Counted from the stretch's first letter, positions 1 to 6,047 are shown. The stretch is DNA of 9,088 bases from CAYTLQ01 sp964438715 (GCA_964438715.1 CAYTLQ010000189.1:1-9088); one strand, 5' to 3'. Made by a program: numbers and translations. Notes: generated by a model from the letters alone, not told the origin.

Positions 1-267
1 TCGGAAGTATTATCGTACTTAGCCGATAAAACCGGTGTAACCAAAAAACAAGCCGGTGTTTTTGTTGAAGAGTTTGTAAAACTTGCGTATAAAGAAGCAA
101 AAAAAGACTTCGTTATACCGGGTCTCGGCAAACTTGTTATCTCCAGTAGAAAAAAGAGGATGGGAAGAAATCCTCAAACCGGTGAATCAATTGTTATTCC
201 GGCAAGAAAAGTGTTGAAGTTCAGGATCGCGAAGCAGGCAAAGGATGCGATCCTCCCTTCAAAGTAA
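1..267 (+). CDS. HU-family DNA-binding protein (5' end cut by window edge)
   Basis: Frame 1 is open from the first base to a TAA at 265-267 and gives 88 visible residues. HU/IHF proteins are small dimeric nucleoid proteins that bend DNA with two beta-arms whose tip proline intercalates between base pairs. The visible part has the N-terminal helices (roughly residues 1-33), the turn ending in PGLGKL (40-45), and the arm signature RMGRNPQTGE (53-62) with the intercalating proline at about residue 58. After that comes the closing strand and C-terminal helix KFRIAKQAKDAI. A typical HU is about 90 residues, so only a few N-terminal residues plus the start codon are missing. A hairpin region follows the stop and the next gene starts about 105 bp on, so it looks like a separate transcription unit. 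HU versus an IHF-like paralogue cannot be decided without the N-terminus and a comparison. Confidence 0.93.
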   Translation, partial: SEVLSYLADKTGVTKKQAGVFVEEFVKLAYKEAKKDFVIPGLGKLVISSRKKRMGRNPQTGESIVIPARKVLKFRIAKQAKDAILPSK

Positions 268-289
268 TTCCCGTTTTCTTGAGATTTTT

Positions 290-313
290 CAGGGCGGGAA
301 TCTTCCTGCCCTG
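290..313 (+). terminator. Hairpin downstream of the HU gene, possible terminator
   Basis: CAGGGCGGGAA (290-300) and TTCCTGCCCTG (303-313) are complementary over 11 positions with one G-T wobble. The two-base gap means the innermost pairs must open to form the loop. The stem is strong, but only TTCCTC follows it rather than a clean T-run, so termination may be inefficient. It starts 22 bp after the HU stop. A competing pairing exists between ATTCCCG (267-273) and CGGGAAT (295-301). Confidence 0.5.
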
Positions 314-372
314 TTCCTCATTCGGTAGCACCGTTTACCAATATTTTCCTTCATTTAAATAATGGTTTTCTT

Positions 373-1554
373 ATGAAAAAAATCATTCTCCTTGTAGCAC
401 TTTCATCCATTACTCTTTTTGCTCAGTTACAGATCCTCGATAATTTTGAGGACGGACTAGGACATTTTAATCAAAGGCTATTATATTCCGGAACTACCAA
501 AGGCATAAACGATTATGTGCCTGTAATAGACTCCACAACTTCTGCTTATCAGATGAAATCACTCAAAATACTATTAATAGATAATCCTTCAGATACCACA
601 AACTGGATAGTGAGATTACTTTCGGGTATTGGCACTCCATCGAATAATGTGCTCCTGAATGATACTGGCTGGGTGGGGTATTGGTTAAAAGCAAACCGCA
701 GTTATGTAAAATGTGGAATTATTTTGGATGACCTCAATGCTTCAGGCTCAGGTGTTAGTACAAATGAAGTTAGTGACTCCCTGGCAGTAATCGGTGATGG
801 TATGTGGCATCTTTATCAATGGAATGTTGCGGATTCAAACAGATGGTTCCCTTTTATTGCAAGTGGTAATGGCCGCATTCAGGATCCGGTAACAATAGAT
901 GCTATTATGTTTTACGCGCTCAATTCGGCTGCAAATGCAGATACTGCTACAGTTTATCTGGATTATGTTATTTTCGATCAGAGTATGCCGCTCCCGGTTG
1001 AATTGGTCTCCTTTGATGCTGTGATTGATGCCAATCAGGTTGACTTACGCTGGATAACTGCAAGTGAACTGAATAACAAAGGATTCGAAATAGAACGCCG
1101 GGCTGAAAACGGAAATTACTCAACAATTGGATTTATTCCGGGGAAAGGCACATTTACAGGAATTACAGGTTATACCTTCCGCGATGTACTTGATGCTCCC
1201 GGTACTTATCTTTACCAAATTAAGCAAATAGATTTTACAGGTGAATACATCTACTCCAAAGAAATCGAAGTGGAGGTGCTTTCAGTTCCAGGTAAATTTG
1301 CTCTTGGCAAAAATTATCCGAATCCATTCAACCCGACAACCAGAATAAAATTTGCAGTTCCTTACCAGTCGTTCGTCAATCTAAGTGTTTTTACTATGCT
1401 TGGTGAGAAGGTTGCAACGATTGTTAATGAAATTAAAAACGCAGGTGAACATGAAGTGGAATTTGATGCGACTCACCTTGTCAGTGGAACATATATTTAT
1501 ACTCTTCAAAGTGAGGGAAAGATTCTTAGCGGCAAAATGATATTGATGAAATAG
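373..1554 (+). CDS. Secreted protein with C-terminal T9SS type A sorting domain
   Basis: A 393-residue exported protein of unknown specific function. Residues 1-17 form a signal peptide: two lysines, a hydrophobic core, and a likely cut near FA-Q. Residues 18-204 begin LDNFEDGLGHFN and are rich in short polar beta-strands. They resemble the beta-sandwich, carbohydrate-binding-like modules common in exported Ignavibacteria proteins, but no catalytic motif is visible. Residues about 205-303 (LPVELVSF, then WITASELNNKGFEIER and YLYQIKQIDFTGEY) match the linker or FnIII-like segment that usually precedes a sorting signal in this group. Residues 309-393 are the sorting domain, with NYPNPFNPTT, a central FTMLGEKV, and SGTYIYTL, ending GKMILMK. 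In the T9SS this domain carries the passenger across the outer membrane and is then removed. The start is the first in-frame ATG and gives an intact signal peptide. No Shine-Dalgarno sequence is visible upstream. Confidence 0.9.
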   Translation: MKKIILLVALSSITLFAQLQILDNFEDGLGHFNQRLLYSGTTKGINDYVPVIDSTTSAYQMKSLKILLIDNPSDTTNWIVRLLSGIGTPSNNVLLNDTGWVGYWLKANRSYVKCGIILDDLNASGSGVSTNEVSDSLAVIGDGMWHLYQWNVADSNRWFPFIASGNGRIQDPVTIDAIMFYALNSAANADTATVYLDYVIFDQSMPLPVELVSFDAVIDANQVDLRWITASELNNKGFEIERRAENGNYSTIGFIPGKGTFTGITGYTFRDVLDAPGTYLYQIKQIDFTGEYIYSKEIEVEVLSVPGKFALGKNYPNPFNPTTRIKFAVPYQSFVNLSVFTMLGEKVATIVNEIKNAGEHEVEFDATHLVSGTYIYTLQSEGKILSGKMILMK

Positions 1555-1608
1555 CAACAAAATTTCCTCAGAAAAACGAATATTATCAAAAACTGAGGGT
1601 ACAGTTGA

Positions 1609-1713
1609 AACCGGGAAGGACATGTTGTTTTTGGTATTAATCCTTACGGAGGTGAATATTTTCACAAGGTGTTGGTTGCTATCGGAGAAACACTTTTAAT
1701 TGATGAAAGCTAA
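1609..1713 (+). pseudogene. Possible remnant of a decayed small coding region
   Basis: The gap between two convergent genes contains a stretch that reads like protein: GINPYGGEYFHKVLVAIGE from 1633, continuing to a TAA at 1711-1713. In that frame a TGA at 1606-1608 blocks it upstream and no ATG is available. A neighbouring frame upstream (about 1560-1637) also stays open and reads like protein (NEYYQKLRVQLKPG). A broken gene with a frameshift near 1608-1632 would explain both. I do not recognise a family, and the stretch is short enough to be chance. Confidence 0.2.
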
Positions 1714-1732
1714 GGAGAAATTATTACCGGAA

Positions 1733-2215
1733 TTAGTTATTCAATTTTTCCTTCAAACCAATTCTGGTTATAATATCGTTATAGAGATTTTTATTTATTT
1801 TCTGTAACAATGTATTCTGTAGTTCCTTGCTGTCTTTCATTTTCTGAAAGAAACAAAACAACATTCCTTCTTTTGTATATACCTTAATAAGTGCGGCGAA
1901 GCGTTCATCAAACACACCGCCTTTTAATTCGGTAATTTCAGAGAATCTTACAAAAACTTCACGCTTGCTGAGGAAAAATCTTTTTGCGCGTATTCCATCC
2001 TTATCAACTGTTATTTCCGCCGGAAGAAAACGATAAAGAAAAATGAAATACTTATTTATTGCAACTAATGCAATAACGAGAATAATAAGATACACCCCGC
2101 GTATAAATGATATATCAACAGCAACTGAAAGTATGTAAAAAATCATCAGAATATTTGCGGGAATATTTCCGAACCGATACACGAGCAGGAAAAAAGCTGA
2201 ATATTTATAAGTCAT
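1733..2215 (-). CDS. Small membrane protein, two TM helices plus possible PH-like domain
   Basis: A 160-residue protein I do not recognise by name. Two hydrophobic segments lie close together near the N-terminus (about residues 17-38 and 40-62, the second rich in I, V and L), forming a hairpin in the membrane. The rest (about 65-150) looks soluble, with beta-strands (AEITVDKDGIRAKRFF, REVFVRFSEITELKGG, ALIKVYTKEGMLFCFF) followed by a C-terminal helix with KELQNTLLQKI. The order short TM hairpin, strand-rich domain containing a 'DGI…' strand and a 'FSEITEL' strand, and final helix resembles bacterial PH-like domain proteins of the YcxB/YdbT kind. That is fold-level inference. ATG at 2215 is the only good start; an upstream ATG runs into a stop after seven codons. 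The gene is convergent with the T9SS protein gene and divergent from the NRDE gene, so it is probably transcribed alone. Confidence 0.72.
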   Translation of the reverse strand: MTYKYSAFFLLVYRFGNIPANILMIFYILSVAVDISFIRGVYLIILVIALVAINKYFIFLYRFLPAEITVDKDGIRAKRFFLSKREVFVRFSEITELKGGVFDERFAALIKVYTKEGMLFCFFQKMKDSKELQNTLLQKINKNLYNDIITRIGLKEKLNN

Positions 2216-2245
2216 TTAGCAGAACTGCCATTCATCCTGGTTTAA

Positions 2246-2316
2246 AGTGGAACGATACTTTATTAATGATATTGAAAAAATAATAATTTATATTTGATAA
2301 ACAATATAATTCCACT
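2246..2316. promoter_or_regulatory. Divergent intergenic region with inverted AGTGGAA/TTCCACT pair and possible -7 box
   Basis: The 106-bp gap between divergent genes must hold both promoters. AGTGGAA (2246-2252) and its exact reverse complement TTCCACT (2310-2316) lie 57 bp apart at either side of a very AT-rich core. Inside, TATATTTG (2289-2296) fits the Bacteroidota -7 consensus TAnnTTTG and lies 25 bp before the NRDE start codon. The expected upstream TTTG/TTG box is not at the right spacing: the nearest TTG is at 2272-2274. The promoter call is therefore weak, and the repeats may be chance. Confidence 0.28.
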
Positions 2317-2321
2317 ATTGC

Positions 2322-3095
2322 ATGTGTCTTATTTACTTAGCGAAAAATGTTCACCCCAGTTACAAGCTAATCCTCGTGGCAAACCGTGATGAATTTTATA
2401 AAAGGCCAAGTTTACCGGCAGGATTTTGGGAACCGGATAAAAAAGTCCTGGCGGGGAGGGATGTTGAAGCTGGTGGAACCTGGTTAGGAATTAATACGGC
2501 AGGAAAAATTGCAGCTATTACAAACTATCGGGATTTAAGGAATAAGAAAACATTTGAAAACAGCCGTGGTGAATTACCCATAGACTTTTTACAACATCCG
2601 CATTCTACTGAAATGTATGCAGAGCGGTTAATTAACACCCGTGAATTTTATAATGGTTACAATTTCCTATTTGGTGATGCCGGTAATTTATTGTGGTATA
2701 GTAATGTAGCAAATCGGTTTGAGATGATACCTGATGGAACTTCTGTTTTAGGAAATGGATTGTTAAATGATCCATGGTTTAAAGCAAGGAGGGTAAAGGC
2801 ACTCCTGGAGCCTGAGATTGAGAAAGATGTAATCTCTCCGGAAACAATATTGGATTTAATGATGGACAGAACAATTTCGGATGAAGAGAATTTACCAGAT
2901 ACCGGATTACCCGAAGATATGGAGAGAGCCTTATCTTCGATATTTATTTCTGTTGAAGGATATGGCACAAGATGCAGTTCCTTTCTCACCATTGACATTG
3001 CAAATACAGTTGTATTTATTGAGCGAGTCTTTAATGAAACCGGTACTCAGGTATCGGAACAAAAATTTTCTTTCAACTTAACTGACCGGAAGTAA
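2322..3095 (+). CDS. NRDE-family protein (TANGO2 homologue)
   Basis: A 257-residue cytosolic protein of the NRDE/TANGO2 family. The name-giving motif is intact at residues 21-24 (VANRDEFYKRPS), preceded by the invariant MC start (Cys2) and followed by LAGRDVEAGGTWLGI (about 43-57) and AAITNYRD (64-71). The family is thought to adopt an N-terminal-nucleophile hydrolase-like fold with Cys2 exposed once Met1 is removed. Its biochemical role is unsettled; animal members have been linked to heme trafficking and lipid metabolism. The length is normal for bacterial members, and the C-terminal SSFLTIDI and FNETG segments are present. The start is fixed by the conserved MC and by the lack of another in-frame ATG nearby; no Shine-Dalgarno sequence is visible. 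Its stop overlaps the next gene's start by one base (TAATG), which indicates co-transcription and translational coupling. Confidence 0.92.
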   Translation: MCLIYLAKNVHPSYKLILVANRDEFYKRPSLPAGFWEPDKKVLAGRDVEAGGTWLGINTAGKIAAITNYRDLRNKKTFENSRGELPIDFLQHPHSTEMYAERLINTREFYNGYNFLFGDAGNLLWYSNVANRFEMIPDGTSVLGNGLLNDPWFKARRVKALLEPEIEKDVISPETILDLMMDRTISDEENLPDTGLPEDMERALSSIFISVEGYGTRCSSFLTIDIANTVVFIERVFNETGTQVSEQKFSFNLTDRK

Positions 3096-4399
3096 TGGAC
3101 GCAATTACAATAATCAGAAAAAAACGGGATGGAAATAAATTAACTTCTGAAGAAATTTCATTCATTGTTAATGGATATACTGCCGGCATCATCCCGGATT
3201 ATCAGGTTTCGGCATTTCTTATGGCTGTCTTTCTACGAGGTATGGATAAGACGGAAACAGAACATTTAACTGCTGTAATGCTCCATAGTGGAAAAGTGTT
3301 AGACCTCTCTTCTATACCTGGTGTAAAGACCGATAAACATTCCACGGGCGGGGTAGGTGACAAAACTTCACTTATTATTGCTCCTATAGCCGCGGCAGTG
3401 GGAGTGCCGGTTCCAATGATTTCAGGCAGAGGGCTTGGTCATACCGGAGGAACACTCGATAAACTTGAATCGATTCCGGGATTTAAAATCAATCTAAACC
3501 TTTCAGCTTACAAAAGGATTTTAAGAAATACCGGAGCTGTGTTAATCGGGCAAACTAAGGAAATTGCACCTGCCGATAAACTAATCTATGCACTGAGGGA
3601 TGTAACAGCGACGGTAGAGTCAATTCCGTTAATTACAGCAAGTATTATGAGTAAAAAACTTGCTGAAGGTATTGATAGCTTGGTTCTCGATGTGAAAACC
3701 GGCAGTGGTGCATTTATGAAAAGTTTTGAGGATTCAAAAAATTTAGCCAAAAGTCTCGTCAATACTGCAAAATCATTTAATAAAAAAGTTCTTGCATTTA
3801 TTACAGATATGAATCAACCTTTGGGAAGATATATAGGGAACTGGCTTGAGGTTTGTGAGTCTGTAATGGTTCTTCAGGGTGAGCGGGTGCCACGATTATA
3901 CGAACTATCGGTTACATTGGCAGGAGCAATGATATATCTTGGTGGAAAAGCCAAAACACTAGAAGATGGAATTCAGTCGGCAGAAAGTGTATTGAAATCA
4001 GGTGCAGCTTTTGATAAGTTTGTAGAGATAGTTGCCGCACAGGGGGGTAATACGAAATATCTTTACAATATGCAGGCATATCCCCGTTCTCACACAGGGG
4101 CGAGTGTTGTTGCAGAACGGAGTGGTTATATAACTTCAATAGATACTTATATTATTGGTATGGCAAGCCTGAAGTTAGGAGCAGGAAGACTAAAAAAGGA
4201 GGATAGCATTGAGCCTAAGGCAGGTATTATTTTTTATCCGGAGATTGGAAGTAAAATTGAGAAAGGTCAATTGATTGCAGAATTATTCACCGATGATGAA
4301 CCCCGGCTTAACGAGGCTATTGTTATGGTGAAATCTGCAGTTGTAATCGGAACTCGAAAAGTGAAAGCCCCGAAACTTATTAAAGAGGTTTTAACTTAA
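3095..4399 (+). CDS. deoA: Thymidine / pyrimidine-nucleoside phosphorylase
   Basis: A 434-residue full-length enzyme that catalyses reversible phosphorolysis of thymidine (or uridine) to the free base and (deoxy)ribose-1-phosphate, in pyrimidine nucleoside salvage in the cytosol. The phosphate-binding segment KHSTGGVGDKTS is at 81-92. The family signature SGRGLGHTGGTLDKLE is at 110-125. The base-binding residues correspond to R168, S183 and K187 (LRDVTATVESIPLITASIMSKK), followed by VKTGSGAFM (200-208). Overall similarity feels closest to Gram-positive pyrimidine-nucleoside phosphorylase (Pdp). However, residue 108, just before the signature, is Met as in E. coli thymidine phosphorylase, where Pdp enzymes have Lys. 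This favours 2'-deoxynucleoside preference, so the symbol deoA is chosen with reserve; pdp is the alternative. The ATG shares one base with the upstream TAA. Confidence 0.95.
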   Translation: MDAITIIRKKRDGNKLTSEEISFIVNGYTAGIIPDYQVSAFLMAVFLRGMDKTETEHLTAVMLHSGKVLDLSSIPGVKTDKHSTGGVGDKTSLIIAPIAAAVGVPVPMISGRGLGHTGGTLDKLESIPGFKINLNLSAYKRILRNTGAVLIGQTKEIAPADKLIYALRDVTATVESIPLITASIMSKKLAEGIDSLVLDVKTGSGAFMKSFEDSKNLAKSLVNTAKSFNKKVLAFITDMNQPLGRYIGNWLEVCESVMVLQGERVPRLYELSVTLAGAMIYLGGKAKTLEDGIQSAESVLKSGAAFDKFVEIVAAQGGNTKYLYNMQAYPRSHTGASVVAERSGYITSIDTYIIGMASLKLGAGRLKKEDSIEPKAGIIFYPEIGSKIEKGQLIAELFTDDEPRLNEAIVMVKSAVVIGTRKVKAPKLIKEVLT

Positions 4400-4446
4400 T
4401 TATGTAAGTCTGGTATTTTTTACCGGCAATAAAAAATGAAGAGGAA

Positions 4447-5328
4447 ATGAATATGATTCTATTTTTAATATCAATTTTAGCGGCAGTTGTTGCGTTTAAT
4501 GTTTACCGGAGTGCTCAAAAGAGGTTCAGTAAGACTGAAGCACAGTTTGCACTGATTGGTTTTATCGCTGCACTTGTTATAGCAGTTATGCAGTGTTTCA
4601 CTGTTATTCCGGCAGGTTCTGTTGGCGTTGTCGATTTCCTTGGAACTGTAAGTGAGAATACTTTAAAGAGTGGTGTAAACTTTGTTAATCCACTTTCTAA
4701 TGTAATCAAACTTAGTGTCAAGAAGCAGGAAATCAAGGAGACAATGAATGTGCCTTCAAAAGAAGGGCTAAGCGTTCAGCTTGAAATTAGTCTCATTTAT
4801 CAACTGAATCCTGATAAAGCGAATAACATCTATAAAACCGTAGGCGAAAACTATGAAGAGATAATTGTTATTCCACAATTCAGGTCAGTTGTTCGCGGAG
4901 TTACAGCAAAATACGAAGCAAAGGCGCTCTATACATCAGAACGAGAGACTTTAGCGAAAGAGATAGAAGTAGAATTACAGAAAATGGTTGCAAAAGACGG
5001 TGTAACAATTTTTTCTGCACCTTTGCGGCAGATCATACTTCCCGAAGGTCTGACGAAGGCAATTGAAGAGAAGCTGAAAGCAGAGCAGGAAAGCCAGCGT
5101 ATGCAGTTCATACTTCTGAAAGAAAAGCAGGAGGCTGACAGAAAGAGAATAGAGGCACAGGGTATTGCTGACTTTCAGGACATTGTTTCAAAAGGGATAT
5201 CTGAACAACTGCTAAAGTGGAAAGGAATTGAGGCTACGGAGAAACTCGCCAATTCAAATAACTCGAAAATAGTAATAATTGGTTCCGGAAAAGATGGGTT
5301 ACCAATCATTCTAGGGAACGACAGGTAA
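4447..5328 (+). CDS. SPFH / prohibitin-like (band 7) membrane protein
   Basis: A 293-residue member of the SPFH (stomatin/prohibitin/flotillin/HflK-C) superfamily. These proteins form ring or cage oligomers on the membrane and often modulate AAA proteases or membrane microdomains. Two hydrophobic helices are visible (about residues 3-19 and 34-55). The second leads into the SPFH start FTVIPAGSVGVVDFLGTV, then GVNFVNPLSNVIKL, and LYTSERETLAKEIEVELQ (161-178). A charged helical, probably coiled-coil stretch at about 203-240 ends the domain, and the tail SKIVIIGSGKDGLPIILG is typical of prohibitin-like bacterial proteins. Two starts are possible. The ATG at 4447 is only 2 bases after GAGG (4441-4444), whereas the ATG at 4453 sits 8 bases after it, so 4453 (two residues shorter) is at least as likely. 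The gene begins 47 bp after the phosphorylase stop with no clear terminator between, so it is probably in the same operon. It is followed by a strong terminator. Confidence 0.9.
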   Translation: MNMILFLISILAAVVAFNVYRSAQKRFSKTEAQFALIGFIAALVIAVMQCFTVIPAGSVGVVDFLGTVSENTLKSGVNFVNPLSNVIKLSVKKQEIKETMNVPSKEGLSVQLEISLIYQLNPDKANNIYKTVGENYEEIIVIPQFRSVVRGVTAKYEAKALYTSERETLAKEIEVELQKMVAKDGVTIFSAPLRQIILPEGLTKAIEEKLKAEQESQRMQFILLKEKQEADRKRIEAQGIADFQDIVSKGISEQLLKWKGIEATEKLANSNNSKIVIIGSGKDGLPIILGNDR

Positions 5329-5341
5329 TTTTATTTAGAAG

Positions 5342-5372
5342 AAAAGACCGGATAAAATCCCGGTCTTTTTTT
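5342..5372. terminator. Rho-independent terminator, probably bidirectional
   Basis: AAAAGACCGG (5342-5351) pairs perfectly with CCGGTCTTTT (5360-5369) around an 8-base loop, and the T-run spans 5366-5372. It lies 13 bp after the SPFH gene stop. Read on the minus strand, the same stem ends in TTTT followed by TCTTC and lies about 70 bp after the stop of the convergent receiver gene, so one hairpin can serve both genes. Confidence 0.88.
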
Positions 5373-5440
5373 AGTTTACCATAATAGTAATAATGTGCGA
5401 CCGATTTTCGTTCTTCGAAGTCAGACTTTCCTACGGATAT

Positions 5441-5893
5441 CTAACTAACTGAGCCAGAGAAGCAGGCATTTCTGACCACTTCACGAAGCTTGTCAAGTTC
5501 AAGCGGTTTGGTGAAAAAATAATCAGCACCAAACATTTTCACATCATTCTCGCCAATAAACTCAGGGTAACCTGTAATTACAGCTATGGGAATGTTTGGG
5601 TAAACTTTACGAATTAATGTATAAAGCTCTACACTCGATTTTGTCTTCAGGTAGAAATCAGTAATTAACAGATCTATTTTGTGATTTCTGGCTTTCTGCA
5701 TAGCATCATCAACATTCGAAGAAGCAATCATTTTACATTTCTCAGAATCAAGAAAAATTTTAAAGGCATCCAGTATTTTTCTATCATCATCAACCACCAA
5801 AACAGTGGGCTTTCTTTCCTGCGGAGCAAATTTCGATTTGCCTTTTGCCGGCAAATTCGCCATAGAACCAGATGTATCCTGTGGCTGTATCAT
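5441..5893 (-). CDS. Stand-alone response regulator receiver-domain protein
   Basis: A 150-residue protein with a CheY-like receiver and no output domain. Residues 1-28 are a low-complexity polar extension (MIQPQDTSGS… and KSKFAPQERK). The receiver follows, with acidic residues DDD at 35-37, phospho-acceptor D79 (LLITDFYLK), switch T107 (AVITGYPE) and conserved K129 (FFTKPLEL). All catalytic positions are intact, so it should be phosphorylatable. The start chosen is ATG at 5893: AAAAGGAG (5899-5906) lies 5 bases upstream, and a consensus sigma54 promoter at 5944-5959 puts transcription start near 5933. This excludes the upstream in-frame ATG at 5944. The gene lies downstream of a kinase/NtrC-type activator pair on the same strand and is probably their target. 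Possible roles are phosphate sink, competitor for the kinase, or a protein-interaction output; the sequence does not decide. Confidence 0.9.
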   Translation of the reverse strand: MIQPQDTSGSMANLPAKGKSKFAPQERKPTVLVVDDDRKILDAFKIFLDSEKCKMIASSNVDDAMQKARNHKIDLLITDFYLKTKSSVELYTLIRKVYPNIPIAVITGYPEFIGENDVKMFGADYFFTKPLELDKLREVVRNACFSGSVS

Positions 5894-5898
5894 AAATA

Positions 5899-5906
5899 CT
5901 CCTTTT
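5899..5906 (-). promoter_or_regulatory. Shine-Dalgarno site that sets the receiver-gene start
   Basis: On the minus strand AAAAGGAG is followed by TATTT and then ATG at 5893. This is a near-ideal ribosome binding site with 5-base spacing, and the strongest in the window. It supports the 150-residue form over the longer reading frame that begins at 5944. Confidence 0.85.
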
Positions 5907-5943
5907 GATGTGATATTGAGTGTTACAGTTGTTAAAATAATCA

Positions 5944-5959
5944 AGCAATATCTGTGCCA
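5944..5959 (-). promoter_or_regulatory. Sigma54 (RpoN) -24/-12 promoter of the lone-receiver gene
   Basis: The minus strand reads TGGCAC-AGATA-TTGCT, an exact match to the sigma54 core consensus TGGCAC-N5-TTGCW. The -24 GG and -12 GC dinucleotides have the required spacing. Transcription should start about 12 bases beyond the GC, near 5933, giving an untranslated leader of about 40 bases with a good ribosome binding site before the ATG at 5893. Sigma54 promoters need an enhancer-binding AAA+ activator, and one is encoded immediately upstream on the same strand (6048-7445). Confidence 0.88.
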
Positions 5960-6019
5960 TTAATTTGGTTCGGAAAAACAAGCTAATTCAAGACAATTTT
6001 TTTTCAAAAGGTGTGTATG

Positions 6020-6047
6020 ATTTTACAATGTAAAATAAAATTTTACA
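6020..6047. promoter_or_regulatory. Probable enhancer (UAS): three alternating inverted half-sites
   Basis: ATTTTACA (6020-6027), TGTAAAAT (6029-6036) and ATTTTACA (6040-6047) are three exact 8-base half-sites in alternating orientation with 1- and 3-base spacers, so the middle one can pair with either neighbour as a dyad. The array ends directly at the stop codon of the sigma54 activator gene and is centred about 100 bp upstream of the predicted sigma54 start. This is a usual place for an NtrC-type dimer site. It is not a terminator, since on the minus strand it is followed by an A-run rather than a T-run. Binding by the neighbouring activator is inference. Confidence 0.6.

Noticed and set aside
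630..635. TGGCAC on the plus strand as a sigma54 -24 element
   Set aside because: No TTGC follows at the required spacing, and it is inside the T9SS protein coding region.
1566..1598. CCTCAG…CTGAGG inverted repeat after the T9SS protein gene as a terminator
   Set aside because: The six-pair stem encloses a 21-base loop and has no T-run behind it, so it is too weak to call.
1381..1665. 94-residue open frame on the minus strand overlapping the end of the T9SS protein gene
   Set aside because: It lies opposite the strongly conserved sorting domain, has no ribosome binding site and shows no recognisable protein pattern, so it is an antisense shadow.
2963..2968. TGGCAC followed by TGCA inside the NRDE gene, resembling a sigma54 promoter for the phosphorylase
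   Set aside because: The GC dinucleotide is two bases too close to the GG, and sigma54 holoenzyme is very strict about this spacing.
4410..4426. Hairpin CTGGTA-TTTTT-TACCGG between the phosphorylase and SPFH genes as a terminator
   Set aside because: The stem is six pairs with one wobble and is followed by CAATAAAAAATG rather than a T-run, so it is unlikely to terminate.
6020..6047. Inverted repeats after the activator gene as its transcription terminator
   Set aside because: The stem is almost all A-T and the minus-strand sequence beyond it is A-rich. Its position and repeat symmetry fit an enhancer better.
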